DNA of 64,000 nt, taken from the NCBI RefSeq assembly GCF_051020985.1, contig NC_134999.1, forward strand, positions 37,295,160-37,359,159, read 5' to 3'. Origin of the DNA: Nomia melanderi. Taxonomy: Eukaryota > Arthropoda > Insecta > Hymenoptera > Halictidae. Positions 22,765 through 34,559 of this stretch are shown here, piece by piece; within the stretch, counting starts at the first letter, position 1; the number at the start of each line of letters is the position of its first letter. The notes beneath the pieces are model-generated. The model saw only the letters and a list, made by a program, of their open reading frames with translations. It did not search any database and was not told the origin of the DNA. Both the position numbers and the translations under genes were made by a program.

Positions 22765-24025
22765 CCCGAAATCCGTTTACAAACGATCGAGTCGAATACC
22801 ACGCGATTCCCGTGGCGCGCACGTTCAGGGACGCGCCGCCGCGCCGCCGCGCCGCGGGAGTACCGTAGATAAAGGTCCTGCGGCGGACGCAGTAGAAACT
22901 CTACGGAAATCCTTTAATTTAGTGAAAGCTCTGACACAACTGGACGGCTTACGGCGGGATTAAAACGCGGTAGGCATTTATAAAGCCGCCCGCCATTTTC
23001 CAGCGTCCCTCGCCCATTCACCTTCGTTCACCTTGCTCCATCCACCCCTTACTATACTCCGCCGATCGATCTTCTCTTCTTTGTCATCAATCCTCATTCA
23101 TATTCAAGCTCCGGAGATTATGGCCGGAGCTTGTCTCCGCGCGGAAGTGTCGAGTGCGCGTGAAATCCCCGTTTCAAATGGCAACGGAACGCGGGGGAGC
23201 GCGTTTCGAGTGTGACCGTTGCAATTGATCGTCGCCATCGCGTCGAGTGCGACGCTCGTAACACGGATTTCCACTTTTCTTCTGGGATAAATATTATATT
23301 CGATCCGGAGTGCATTGAAACACACCGGCGGGGGGGACTCGAACGATTCCCGGCTGAAATAATAATTGAACGTTAATTAAATCGATTGGAGGTCTTCTTA
23401 ATAAAGAGGGCTCGGAATGGCTCGATTATTGAGGCCGTAGTTCATTCCTTATTCCTTAATTTCCCCGGCGGACGGGAAAGAAACACGAGAACTTTTAACG
23501 ATCGGGAGGAACGATCCGCGGCAATTAGTACGAATTAATTAAAGAGTGGCCGGCCTGTTCGGTTCGGTGCGGTCGGTCGGCCGTTCTCGACGAGTCCGCC
23601 GATTAGTCGTAATTTACGGAGCTGTTAATAAAGTGGACTATAATCGCCGGGCGACGCGAACTCGAGGCGAGGGCTAATTGTTCGCGGAGTCGCGTGAAAA
23701 GTGTCGGCGCGTGGAAGCTCACCCTCCGCGGCCCGCCGCGCCGTGTTATTGCAGAGATGCGGCGCGGCGCTGCGAAATGCGAAGGGAAAAAAGCGAATGG
23801 ATGGGCTGGCTCGCGCCGAGGGGGCGGCCAAGGAAAAATGGGGCGTGAATATCTAGAGAGACAGTCATTTCGCCTCGGCGAGCACCGGCGAGATCATCGT
23901 TCTCTTTCGCGTCCGGAGTCATCCGTTTCGCACGCTTTTAGACGCCCGATGGCGTACAATTGGAAATACGAGGCGCATAAGTGTGCATTAATGCTTGCAT
24001 TCGTAACGGGAAGCAGATCATAAAG
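22765..24025. other. CpG-rich noncoding block
   Basis: GCGCCGCCGCGCC-type runs near 22830-22860 and CpG-dense sequence at 23480-23900. Frames overlap on both strands. No motif-defined feature. Confidence 0.4.
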
Positions 24026-24027
24026 GG

Positions 24028-24420
24028 GTTTCGTGGATATGACTAATTAAATTGTACTAAATGGTCTATTGAATATGAATATGTCGAATGCAAGATGTAT
24101 TACGATTCCTTATAGAATTACTTATAAATCCATCGATATCTGAAAAATTCTAATTACATTGCTCCATCGACTTCTAATTCAAAGTAAAATTTCAACATAT
24201 CTCTCAATTTCTCGATAAACATAGAGGAGCTTCGTGGATCTGACTAAAATTAAATTGTACTAAATGGTCCATTGAATATATGTCGAATGCAAGATGTATT
24301 CCTTATAAAATTACTTATAAATCCATCGATATCTGAAAAATTCTAATTACACTGCTCCGTCTACTTCTAAACCAAAGTAAAATTTCAACATATCTCAATT
24401 TCTCGATAAACATTTCCAAA
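24028..24420. repeat. tandem duplication, about 201-bp unit, two copies
   Basis: TTCGTGGATATGACTAA at 24030 recurs as TTCGTGGATCTGACTAA at 24231. Both units run through ATTGTACTAAATGGTC and AATCCATCGATATCTG to TTTCTCGATAAACAT. Over 90% similar apart from small indels. Confidence 0.85.
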
Positions 24421-24424
24421 GTAA

Positions 24425-25550
24425 TGAAACCTGCCACGAAACCTTCGACTAAGATATACTCTGATAATACACTCAAAGTTCCTGCGAAAGCATCTCTCAA
24501 AAAAACGGATTCCAAGGACAGCTTCCATTAATCCCGAACAATACAAGAATATTTAAAATACAGCGTGCGTGGTGCACCTTGGGTTCCTCATCTCCGAAGT
24601 GACAGGGCCTCGCGTTTCATCATTCTGGAAGTGGCACGGACGCACTCGACGGATTAAGCCGTCGAAACGTTCGCTGATCGAGGCCGGTATCGGTCCGTTT
24701 GCTGTCCCGCGAATCAATGGAAATTAATATTCGTCCGGGAAATGAGGCGAACGAAGGAAACCGCGGGGTACACGTGTCGCGCGGCGGGAAACGCGAGAGA
24801 TTCTCACTCCGTTTTTCCCGTGCAGGGCGGCAGCACTTCCGCAAATGAATTCGATTCACCGCGCAGATTCGACGATTCGTCTCCGGCAAAGAGAAAAGGC
24901 ATTCGGAGGGAAGCGCGAGATAGTTCCCCGGGTTCGGAGGGCCGGGAGAAAAATTGTGCTTTTAAGGTAAACGAGAAGTATTGTCGCTCGAGTTACTGTC
25001 ACGGAATGCTAGCGCGCGCGCGCGCGCGTACACGCTCGCCTTTCGCCTTTGCCGCGATCCAGATTTCAAGTCCCTCCTTTCTCTCGCTCCTCCATTACGT
25101 TACTCTATCGATCGTGGATGCTGGAATTATTAAGAGTGTTGTTCATTAACGAGCTTCTACGGTGTTCTCGGAACGTTGATTGAGAAACAGGTTGCTCGCA
25201 TCGGTGAATCATTTTTATTGTTTCTTTGTTGGCTTTGTGTGGCTCTCGGATGGAATCATTGAACATTTAGGATGTCGGTTTTCTGATGTTTAGAATGTTA
25301 CTTGGTTAGTTTAGTTACTTGCATTATTTTTGTTAGTTTTAGTTATTTCGTTGAACGAGTGTAGTTTCTCATTGGAACGAGCTTGTAGGCTTTTTCTTGG
25401 ATTCTCGAGGATTATTTGATATTGACACTAGACACAATGCATCGTTCAAATGTTTGTCATCGTTTGTTCGCTCGAATTGCACTTTAATGTTTCGATGTAG
25501 ATTCTATGAGAATGTGTTGAGACTCTTGTACACTTCTAGCATTAACACTA
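24425..25550. other. noncoding stretch with a (CG)n tract
   Basis: A pure (GC)n run lies at 25012-25028, able to adopt a Z-DNA form. Remaining sequence has no recognised feature. Confidence 0.5.
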
Positions 25551-25551
25551 G

Positions 25552-25762
25552 AATTACATACCAGTCAAAATGACTGGTTTCAGTTTCTCTGTTTCGCAAT
25601 TATTGATATCTTCAAAGCATTGAATATTTGAAATTATTTTGGAAATAAATAGTTTCACTTGAGTACTATGAATATCCAAAGAAACTGAAAATAATCTATT
25701 GTTAGAATTTTTATAGAGATTACATATCCATCGTATTAAATGCTCGGTGGTTCTAGTGTTAA
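25552..25762. mobile_element. TTAA element, CACTAGAACTACCG family, complete
   Basis: TTAACACTAGAATTAC at the left, GGTGGTTCTAGTGTTAA at the right, TTAA flanks, 211 bp. The hairpin ACCAGTCA-AAA-TGACTGGT follows directly inside the left end. Reference copy for the tandem units at 6075. Confidence 0.88.
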
Positions 25763-26049
25763 GAGAGTGACTGTTCACGGCAACAATCGGAATAAGATTG
25801 TCATTAATCGATTCCCATGCAGATATCCCTTCGGCGTATACAATGGTTAGCGGTATGCGGCAATATTAAATTCTTCAGGGCGCGCCGGAATTCTGAGGAT
25901 TACCCGGATTCTTGCTTGTCTCCGGCTGAAAAATTCTACGGTTTATTTCTGTCTGCGGGAACGCGGGATTCTTTATCTGACTTTAGGGATTCTACCGGAA
26001 TCGTATGATCACGCGAACAACGAATAATTTTTCACAATATATTCATACC

Positions 26050-26492
26050 TTAGCACGTTCCATGCCACGTGTACCACATGTTACACGCCAATGTTTGTAA
26101 GAAAATATTTTTAACCCTTTGCGGTCCGAAGTGTTCTTGGTTTCTCACTTTGAGGTTCACGTCGACGTTAGTTCATTCAATTACAGCTTGATATGACGCT
26201 CTATTTATTTATTCAAGAATATTTGGAGGTCATTGGAATGTTACCTTTAAATGGTAAAATTGTGATGCTACAAATAAATATAGAAAAAATTGTTAAAACA
26301 GGTAGAGGTCGCAATAAAATAGAATAGAGTCTGACTCGACATAGGACTACCAAGGGTTACAAAGCAGTGAAAACAAAGAAACAATATCAAAATACAAAAA
26401 AATCACCAGAAACTCGAATATAACATATCATTTTACTGAAAAACTCAGTACAGTTCACAAGCAAAATATAAAGTTTCCGTGGTACGTGTTAA
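26050..26492 (-). mobile_element. TTAA element (outer), interrupted by another
   Basis: Reverse relative of the element at 29270-29491: left TTAGCACGTTCCATGCCACG, right GTGGTACGTGTTAA. The two halves, ending GTAAGAAAATATTT and resuming GTTACAAAGCA, are contiguous in the 29270 copy, so the piece between (26111-26360) is a later insertion. Confidence 0.75.
26111..26360. mobile_element. TTAA element (inner), CCCTTTGCGGTCC / TCGAGTC family
   Basis: TTAACCCTTTGCGGTCCG at the left, ACTACCAAGGGTTAC at the right. The right 110 bp (AGAGTCTGACTCGAC with half the palindrome, then ACAGGTAGAGGTCGC) match the element at 5966 in reverse. Confidence 0.78.
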
Positions 26493-26494
26493 CC

Positions 26495-27345
26495 GTCACC
26501 CTTCAACCCAAACGATACCTTCACCACTCAACAAATTCCCATCGCAAACACGTCCACTCGAATTCCGCCAGAAATCCTACCTCCCAGCGAATCCCCCATA
26601 TCTCGAAGACTCCACCTAAAGCGTCTGCACTCTAAGCGAATCGCATGGTCGCGCATAAATTTCAGCCGCGAACGACTCAATCGCTCCAGAGTCGCGGGGC
26701 GCGCAGTCGGCGTTCGAAAAAAATTTTCCACGGTCTCCCGCGGCTTAATCCGGGTCCTGCCGTCACATTTTTCAATTAAATCCTCCATGCAAATTGGCTG
26801 TTGTCTCGGCGGGCGGGGATCGCGGGGGGCGAAACGGAGGACGAGCGCGCGCCACCGCGGCGGACATTCATCGTCCGACTGAAATTTCATTTTGTCTCGC
26901 CGCAACGTCGCTGTGACGCGCACACAAACAACGTCGGGTACGTGTGCGAGCGCGGGCGGGCTCGCCACGGTTGCACACACGTCCCGGCCGAGGCTTGGCC
27001 ATTAAGCTTCGCCTTCGTGATTGAAGGGGCACGAAGGAAATTGTCCTGGCGCCGCCCTGTCCCTCTCCCCTTCCCCTCCGCCGCCGTCCCCTCGCTCTGT
27101 GTATATTGTGTTTACTTTCTGGAACCGTTCGCAATTTAGCCCCGACGTTCCCACTGGCGGGGAGTGACGTAAACACCGAGTAATTTCGGGATAATGACGG
27201 CTAATAAATAATCTCGCAGGGGAGCATCGGGCTCCATTAAATTCGGAATCGTCCCGTTTCTGGGTCAGCCGGAATCTTATTCCCGTGATCCGAGTGAACT
27301 CGCTGGCGCGACTGTGTCGACGCTGTCGGATTTATTGGCTTGATT
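26495..27345. other. CpG-rich noncoding block
   Basis: CpG-dense from 26640 to 27170, with pyrimidine runs near 27060. Overlapping frames on both strands, nothing recognised. Confidence 0.4.
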
Positions 27346-27352
27346 ATGGGAG

Positions 27353-28006
27353 TTATATGTTGATCGATGGAGCAACCTTCTTTTAGGGGAGGATAGTGGC
27401 TTTCGTTGGTACGTCCGTTGGCGTCGATTGCTCGGTGTTGGATGATTCCGTTTGAGATTGAGTTGTGGGGATAATGACTCGTTTTGAGGTAGAGTTGAGC
27501 AGACGTTGATGGGGTTAATTAGAGGGTAGGGGAATTGAGAAAATGTTTTCTTCTGAAATTGTAGAATGTTCGGAAGCTATAGGGTTTTCTGATGTAGAAA
27601 ATGGAACGAGTAAATTGTTTGATAACTGAGAAGAATATTATTGTCATTGCAGTCATTCGTAGTTATCGTAGTGTGTTAGTTATATGTTGATCGATGGAGC
27701 AACCTTCTTTTAGGGGAGGATAGTGGCTTTCGTTGGTACGTTCGTTGGCGTGGATTACTCGGTGTTGGATGATTCCGTTTGAGATTGAGTTGTGAGGATA
27801 ATGACGTGTTTTGAGGTAAACGAGTTGAGCAGAAGGTGATAGGGTTAATTAGAGGATAGGAGAATTGAGAAAATGTTTTCTTGTGAAATTGTTGTAGATT
27901 GTTCGGAATAGAGAAGGGTTTTCTGATGAAGAAAATGGAACGAGTAAATTGTTTGATAATTGAGAATATTAGTGTCATTATAGTCATTTGTAGTTGTAGC
28001 GTGTTA
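27353..28006. repeat. tandem duplication, 327-bp unit, two copies
   Basis: TTATATGTTGATCGATGG at 27353 recurs at 27680, followed by GCAACCTTCTTTTAGGGGAG in both. Similarity is about 90% along the whole unit, so it is one of the younger duplications here. Confidence 0.9.
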
Positions 28007-28009
28007 GAA

Positions 28010-28910
28010 TTTGATGTTACAATTATATAATTATTCGATTGTTTTTTCTGCTTTTTTGTCGTTGAATATGGATGCGTGCGACTCGAGCACCACTCTTCCG
28101 ATGTTTTCGGTAAAAATTGCGACTTTTCACTGTCACAAAATTTCGTACAATCAGAACGGTTATCCAGATTTATTTCAGTTTCGATTCGTTTGACGGAGCG
28201 ACGGTTGCGTTTGACGTGAAGCGTGCACGCGCAATTTCGATTTTAACTTCACGGCTGATTCTTCCCTTTTTTTTTCAATTTAAAGGAACTAAATAGGGCC
28301 GTATCGACAAGCTGATGAACGCTGTCGGGTTGAAAATAGAATAGACGCTTCGGCAAACGGGATCGTTGTTTTCGTTTTGTCTTTTCCAGCCATTCAGGGC
28401 GCAAACGAATAAAATACACGGCCCGACAATCATACATTGCAAACGGAAGAAAGGCATGAATGACCGCGACTGTTCCGCGTGTAAAAGGTCTCTTGCAATT
28501 AGTGTTTCGCGGGGAAAAAAAGCTCCGATTCCCTTTCAGTTGTCACGGGGAATTCAAAGAAAAAATTGAGGCACGAGAGATTCGTTTGTGCGCACGTGAA
28601 AAAAATGCGACGCGTTTGTCGACGGCTGGTATGAATAAAATAACAGTGATAATAATTGCTCGCGAATATTGTGCCACCGAACGCGGCCGTGTCACAGGGA
28701 AACAGACACAATGGAAAGACAATAGAATGTGTACGCTTTCGCAAAGATGAAGCGATACATTCTTTATCAAACCCGCTAATTTAAAATTTACCATTAAACG
28801 ATTCAAACTTTCCGACATTTCTGAAAAAGAAATCTTCGTCAAACGATCATTTTACAAAAATCGCGTCAGTGTCAGAATTAATATTCAAATGTTACAGTAT
28901 TCAGTCCTCT
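28010..28910. other. noncoding stretch, no feature seen
   Basis: Mixed composition; short overlapping frames only. Confidence 0.45.
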
Positions 28911-28914
28911 ATTA

Positions 28915-29127
28915 TTAACCCTTTGCGGACGAAGGTTGTTGAAAGTATACAAAACCTTTTGCAAATTCTGCTAAATTAAACACTGAATGCTTAAATCATA
29001 GAGAATAAGGAAATTGTGTACTGATTTCTTGCGGTTCGAATAGTTAAATCATTTGTTCACAACTGGCTATTCCAAACATGGAAGTTTGATCTCAGCAAAA
29101 TGCCGAAATTCGTCCGCAAAGGGTTAA
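28915..29127. mobile_element. TTAA element, CCCTTTGCGGACGAA family, complete
   Basis: Perfect 15-bp inverted termini CCCTTTGCGGACGAA with TTAA on both sides, 213 bp. The cleanest termini in the window, suggesting the most recent insertion of its kind. Relatives: 4836 and 58597. Confidence 0.9.
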
Positions 29128-29269
29128 TAGTTTCACAGCTACGGAAGTCCGCTGTTTCCACGAGCAATGGAACAATTCCTGTTTCCACTGGAAACCACTA
29201 ATATTTTAAAGCGACGGATAAACAAGGAACTATAAAAATAGTTACGGTGTGGCTCTCGAATTAGCCGCA

Positions 29270-29491
29270 TTAACACGAATGCCAAATTTCGGTCATATTT
29301 TGCTTATGAACTGTATTGATTTTTTAAATAAAATATTAAGTTATTCAAGTTTTTTGTAATTTCATATATTTTGTTATCGTTTCTCGATGTTTCCGGTGCT
29401 TTGTAACGTATACAGCTATTCTTGCCCATGTGTCCAAACATATTTTGTTACAAAAATTAACGTGTACCAGATGTGGCACTGAACGCGTTAA
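29270..29491. mobile_element. TTAA element, CACGAATGCCA family, complete
   Basis: TTAACACGAATGCCA at the left, TGTGGCACTGAACGCGTTAA at the right, 222 bp. Three bases separate it from the next TTAA element at 29495. The same family, interrupted, is at 26050. Confidence 0.78.
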
Positions 29492-29494
29492 AGT

Positions 29495-29725
29495 TTAATC
29501 CTTTGCACTCGGAAGCTTTTCGCTAGAAATATTTTAACATTTTCTGATGAGATAAAATCGACATTTTGTGAAACTAAGTCGAGAAGTCACGCGTACATTG
29601 AGGAACAAAGCTACTTTATTTGAATATTTCTGAAAATGATAGGAAGTATAATATTAAATATGAAATTTTATAGTTTTACTGTATGAAATCAAGTGGTGAG
29701 TCACCTCTCGAGTGCAAAGGATTAA
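29495..29725. mobile_element. TTAA element, CCCTTTGCACTCG family, complete
   Basis: TTAATCCTTTGCACTCGG at the left, CTCTCGAGTGCAAAGGATTAA at the right, 231 bp. Both ends carry the same change from CCC to TCC (matched inverted termini TCCTTTGCACTCG), suggesting a sublineage rather than independent decay. Confidence 0.85.
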
Positions 29726-29729
29726 TCCT

Positions 29730-30320
29730 TCGCAAATGAAGCGATCGAATTGGCTGGACGAGGTGAAATATCCTCGAACGAAGGGGAACGGGGCCGGGTT
29801 TCCGTTGAAGTTCGACGAGGCCTTTAACACAAGCCCTCGAACTCGATCGCGTGGAGAAACAGGGTTGTCCCGGTTAGCTCGCGGCATCCGGCGTGCGTCT
29901 TTGTTCGAGGCGGTGACACTATCTGCGGGCCAGGTTTGTTTAGCGCTTTCCGATCGGACGTCACGAAAACACGGCCGGCGTCGGTGTTCAATCAATTCCC
30001 TGTCTGCCATCGTAAACAGTTTCCTTGTCCCGTTCCTCCTGTCCCTTCCCTCCATGCCGGAGGACGGCGTCGCAGCTTCTCGGCGAATCCTCGTGATCGA
30101 TGCTGCGAACGAAATGCACCGAGACGTTGGAATTTCGTGCTACGGTGTAATTGGTTCAGGGAGAATTAGGAGTGGGACGGAAATATTTTTGTTAAAACTT
30201 TGGAGGAATCGGAGATACAAATTTCAAAGGTGGAAATGTGATGGAGATATTTAAATGAGTTTGGAGTTTCATTTATTTGAGGTTCATTGATATTTTCGTG
30301 ATATCTACTTAGAATTTTTA
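29730..30320. other. noncoding stretch; 180-codon open frame judged not real
   Basis: The frame at 29712-30254 begins inside the preceding transposon end and has no recognisable domain; it reflects GC-rich composition. Confidence 0.45.
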
Positions 30321-30325
30321 TTTGG

Positions 30326-30620
30326 CTCCAGGTTGTTTTGTAATCTATCAGCAACTGCAACTAATTTTTATATTATTCATAGCGAAAATGAGAAATGCTA
30401 TAACATTTCCTCGTCAAATACAGTTAACTGGTTAAATGGAACGCTTGCTGCGTCGTGGCGGACTTATCGTTGACTCGTGCTACTTGATAGAGAGAATTTT
30501 GTGGTTTCTTTATGTGCGAGGTTAGTTAATGTTTGGGATAGTTGATTGTGATCATTGAAATTGAATGGAGGGACTGTGAAAATAATTATAGATTAGCAGG
30601 GATAATAGTATGGAAATGAA
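30326..30620. repeat. block shared with 37175-37475 (about 300 bp)
   Basis: It begins with a truncated GCACTCCAGG-family end (CCAGGTTGTTTTGTAATC) and continues through CAGTTAACTGGTTAAATGG, a copy of the TTGACTCGTGCTACT motif (30470-30484) and GAATGGAGGGACTGTG. The copy at 37175 is about 93% similar. Confidence 0.85.
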
Positions 30621-30624
30621 GGAA

Positions 30625-30846
30625 TTAACCCTTAGCACTCCAGGTTATTTTGTAATCTATCAGTAACTAATTTTTATAGTATTCTTAGTGAAAATGAGAA
30701 ATGCTATAACATTCTTTTATTTTCCTTAGTACAAAATTTGGATGTGTGAAAAATCGAATAATTTTAGAGTAGTAAGATTCATTGAAATATTCATTTTAGT
30801 ATTCTAACTGGAGCAATATTGGAGCCTACAGAGTTCAAAGGGTTAA
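30625..30846. mobile_element. TTAA element, CCCTTAGCACTCCAGG family, complete
   Basis: TTAACCCTTAGCACTCCAGG at the left, GAGTTCAAAGGGTTAA at the right, TTAA flanks, 222 bp. The interior matches 8306-8517 in reverse, and its left half matches the block at 30326 directly upstream. Confidence 0.82.
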
Positions 30847-30849
30847 GAG

Positions 30850-32225
30850 TTGTAGGATCTAGCATTAAAGATTATTCATATTTTTCGAGATACTGATGTA
30901 TATTTTTCAGTTGGTAGCGTTGATAGTGACACGAATACAAGTCAGAGTTACTCACTATCAAAGTTCCAGATAAAGAAACTGAAATTTGATTTGATATTCG
31001 TCCTAAACGAATCCACTCTAAATAACAACCATTCAATCGAAAAACTCCGTGTATCATGAAACATTTTCAATGATCCAAGCATCGCTTAAGCTATCATCTC
31101 GTAGAACAAGCAACGAAAACACCAGGCGACTATGAATTTAAAATTTGCTGCTCGCATCCGGGACACAAAGAAAAGCAGCGATTTGCTAAAGCTCCGGGAA
31201 AGCTGGTACAAGCTCCGGGGGAGTGCTCGCGCGTGATTTAAGAAAGTTGAAGAGAACACGGGGAAAACTGGCTCGTGATTTGTGAAAGCACTTGTGCCCG
31301 GGGAAAGTGTGTGGGAGGAGGGGGGGGGGGGTAGGCGAAAGCTCAGGCATCCGGCTCGAAAGCTCAAAGATGCGTCTCGAAACTTTACGCCCCGCGTGAT
31401 GGATGTGCACTCTCGTTCCTGGAGTGTTGCTGTTCGCCGCGCTGACGTTCGGTTGTGTTGACACGTAGCCGCATCTATTAACACGCCGGGACACGAGCGT
31501 GTGCCTCGACGGTAAAAACAAACACGCGCCGGGTTACCCGTGCGTTTGCTTGAGTAAACGTTGCCAATTACACGCCGGTGAACAAGATGTTCCTCCGCGG
31601 ACGTTTTCGAGATCATAAATTGCATTAACAGTCTTACTGCATCGCGTTGATTAAATTCGAGCTTTACTCTCGGCATTTCCATGGCCAGCTGAACAGTGGA
31701 CTCTGAATTAATTTTATGGAAACTCCCGGTGACTTCGTTGGAATTAATGGTCCATCTATTACGGTTAATTTAACCGGCGCGTTTCGTTCGTTTTTATTTA
31801 ACTAGCACTTTTATTAATAATTCAGCAATTAACCGCGCTTCCCGTGTATTAGTTGAAGGATTGCTTCGAAGCGTTAATTAGAAGTTTCTATTGATCGTAA
31901 TTTCAACTTCATTAAAAAGCCTCTCCATTGTGAGGACCGCGAGGCAGCGACGTATTATTCCACGCAGCGTGCATTTCGCGAGGGTACAGAAACGAAACTC
32001 ACGATTTCGAGAAGAATAAAATCGGAAGGGGTGTTCGCGAGACGAGTTCACCATCGCCGTGGGTAAATTCCGCCGAGTGATTTAGAGAGGAGGAATTTTT
32101 CGCGTACACACATTTGTTAACTTTATTCTACCGGCGAGAGGAAACCGGGGAACAAGGCTGAAAGTAAATCGTGTTCCAGAACTCCCCTTTAAAAACCGGA
32201 ACTCTGTGCATCCACTGTTAACAGT
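30850..32225. other. noncoding stretch with a G12 run
   Basis: G12 at 31320-31331. The 198-codon minus-strand frame at 31086-31682 has no domain I recognise. Otherwise no feature. Confidence 0.45.
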
Positions 32226-32231
32226 TAACAT

Positions 32232-32690
32232 TTAACCCTTTAGCGAATGATTCCTTTGCAGCAATGCTTCTCGAATTCATTTCAATGTTAGTCGTTTGTT
32301 AGAACGCGCGTGTACCAGGATGAAACGTTCACGAAACCAAGTCTTTCACTTTGACAAGTATACAATGAATAATATTTATCGGAACAACTCAAACAAATAA
32401 ACAAATCATTAATAAGTCAAGAATTTTCTCTATAGAACTGAATTACACATGAAGCTCTTAAATCCTAAAACAGAAGAAATCCACCTATCAATCTCTTATT
32501 ATTTCATTAACTTAGAATAACGTGTCAGACTCGCGAAGATTTCAAAGTGTAACAAACATAAATATTGCCCACTTCTTATGAATTCAAATTAAATATTATT
32601 CTTTTCTTATTTTTTGATTTTCAAAGAATCAATAATAAACTAGTTGTATCGATCATAGCTCAGAAATAAATCGTAAGCTATCAACACATT
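32232..32690. mobile_element. possible decayed TTAA element
   Basis: TTAACCCTTTAGCG marks a left end. Near 32640-32690, GTTGTATCGATCATAGCTCA resembles the right part of the element at 4469-4839. Boundaries are uncertain and two decayed elements are equally possible. Confidence 0.35.
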
Positions 32691-32817
32691 ATGTACCGGC
32701 TAATTTTCAGAAAATTGAATTGTGATGGCAATTTTCAGAGGTCAACATCACTATACATAGAAAAACTCAGATATCATATCGTTGAGTAATATATTTTAAA
32801 TAGATAATCAATTCGAA

Positions 32818-33017
32818 TTAACCCTTTGCACTCGAAAGGCGACTCTCAGTCATTTGATTGAGCGCAACGAAATTATAAAATGAAAAATTCAATATAAAAT
32901 GTTGAATAATAAATGTTGAGATGTTTCTTTATGTAAATTGCAAATAATATTGTTAATATTTCATCAGGAAATAATGAAATTTTGAATTGAAAAATATTGT
33001 CGAGTGCAAAGGGTTAA
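32818..33017. mobile_element. TTAA element, CCCTTTGCACTCG family, complete
   Basis: TTAACCCTTTGCACTCGAAA at the left, CGAGTGCAAAGGGTTAA at the right, 200 bp. Inverted termini are perfect over 13 bp; the interior differs from other copies, so termini outlast interiors. Confidence 0.85.
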
Positions 33018-33019
33018 AT

Positions 33020-34120
33020 TTTATATTTTTTCAATACTGTGGCAATTAACGAAGTTGCACCGCTAAGTCTATATAAAAATGATTCTCGTTACCGGTCCGT
33101 TACCTAAATCATTCATTCCAAGCAGTCGTTTCAACACACATCGAACCTCGACACAACAGTCGCAGAGTCATTCTCGATCCGTTGATCCGAAACCGCAGGA
33201 ACATTTTCGATCCATTCCGCGTCCCGTAAACGAGCGACGTCCGAAAGTTTCGCAGCCGGTTCGGCGGGGAAAAGCCACTGCATTGTCGCGGTAACGGGGT
33301 AATTAAGTTGCACCGTCGCCGTGAAAACGTGTAGCGACTGTAAAGAACGGTTACGTTCCGGCCTGGCGTAACGACTCCTTGGTTACCGGCCCGTGAGCCG
33401 CGAGCGGGTAGCTTTGCCGCCGCGGCAGAAAATCTTTCTTTGAATTTCAGCCTTTGCCGCCGTTTAGGCAGAGATAGAGGACCCGCCGGAAAAAACCGTT
33501 CGCCGAGGAGCGCCTCGGCATCGTTTCGCCCCCGAGATTATGCTATTATCAAAGAGAAGATGCTCGAGCCCCTTTTTTCAGGAGAACTGTTTAGCGTCGA
33601 GCTCCCCCGGTTTACTGCCTCTTGTTTTCGTTTTGCTTGTCATGGAGTTCGTAAACCGGAGCCGCACTCGTGGAATGCCGTAGACGATGAGGAATACTTG
33701 GACCGAGAACATTCGCTGCCTAATTTGAAGGTATCTCGAGTTTCGTTGATATTTAGTGGAAACCATTGAGTTGTTCTACTTGTTTCGTGTTCTGTTGTTT
33801 GAGTTGTCGATTTTTTGATGGTTTCGGATTTTTGTCAATTTTCAGGGAATAATATTATTTGTTATTAGAGGATTCACTCTTCCCTTGGTTGTTTCTAGGC
33901 GAGAAATCCCTTATAGCTTCTGAATATCTTGTATAATCATTTCAGAAGCGAAAACGTTAATTTTCTCGATTTCTCTTTTCTGAACTTAACTCAATTCTTT
34001 CATCAAATTCTAGACCATCTTTTCTAGACTTTCATCAAATGATCTTTACCTTATTCCTCGTCTTTTAGTATCAATATTTCTGATCTATACGATCCAGTCG
34101 CTGAGAATCCAAATCTTTTC
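33020..34120. other. noncoding stretch, no feature seen
   Basis: A TATATAAAA at 33070-33078 has no initiator at the expected spacing. CpG-rich at 33160-33560. Confidence 0.45.
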
Positions 34121-34124
34121 TCCT

Positions 34125-34556
34125 GCAGTAAACACTCATCGAAACTCCCATGTACTCAAAACAGTTCTCTTCATCAACTAGAAACTGATTAGTCAAGATC
34201 TTCTTAATAACTCCACTATCTTATATCTCATATATCCAACAAAATTCGTTTCATTCGATACATCACCAAGAAAGTTAATCTCTAAGTTTCTACGAAAACT
34301 AATGGCAGTCAAAGTGTTAAACAAGTTAAGAGCTATAAAGATTTTATTCCTCAACATCAGGCATCCTCTAACACTAAGGTCCAATTCTCTCCATTAACTA
34401 GAAACTGATTATTCAAGATTCTTCTTAATAGCTCCACTATCTTTCTTATATCTCATATATCCAACAAAATTCGTTTCATTCGATACGTCACCAAGTTAAT
34501 ATCAAAGTTTCTATGAAAACTAATGGGAGTCAAAGTGTTAAACAAGTTAAGAGCTA
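34125..34556 (-). repeat. TTTGACTGCC-family TTAA element, duplicated in tandem
   Basis: In reverse, TTAACACTTTGACTGCC (ending at 34320) leads into sequence matching 40996-41232 (GTTGGATATATGAGATATAAG). A second, partial copy ends at TTAA 34538-34541, spacing 221 bp. The distal end of the first copy is lost near GCAGTAAACACTCATCG. Confidence 0.75.
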
Positions 34557-34559
34557 CTC

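Noticed and set aside
29712..30254. 180-codon forward frame
   Set aside because: It starts inside the end of a transposon and has no recognisable domain; a 133-codon frame overlaps it on the other strand.
31086..31682. 198-codon minus-strand frame, the longest in the window
   Set aside because: No known domain, no splice context, overlapped by another long frame on the same strand; composition explains it.
33070..33078. TATATAAAA as a TATA box
   Set aside because: No initiator at about 30 bases downstream; the only initiator-like sequences are 40 and 52 bases away. AT-rich context makes it common by chance.
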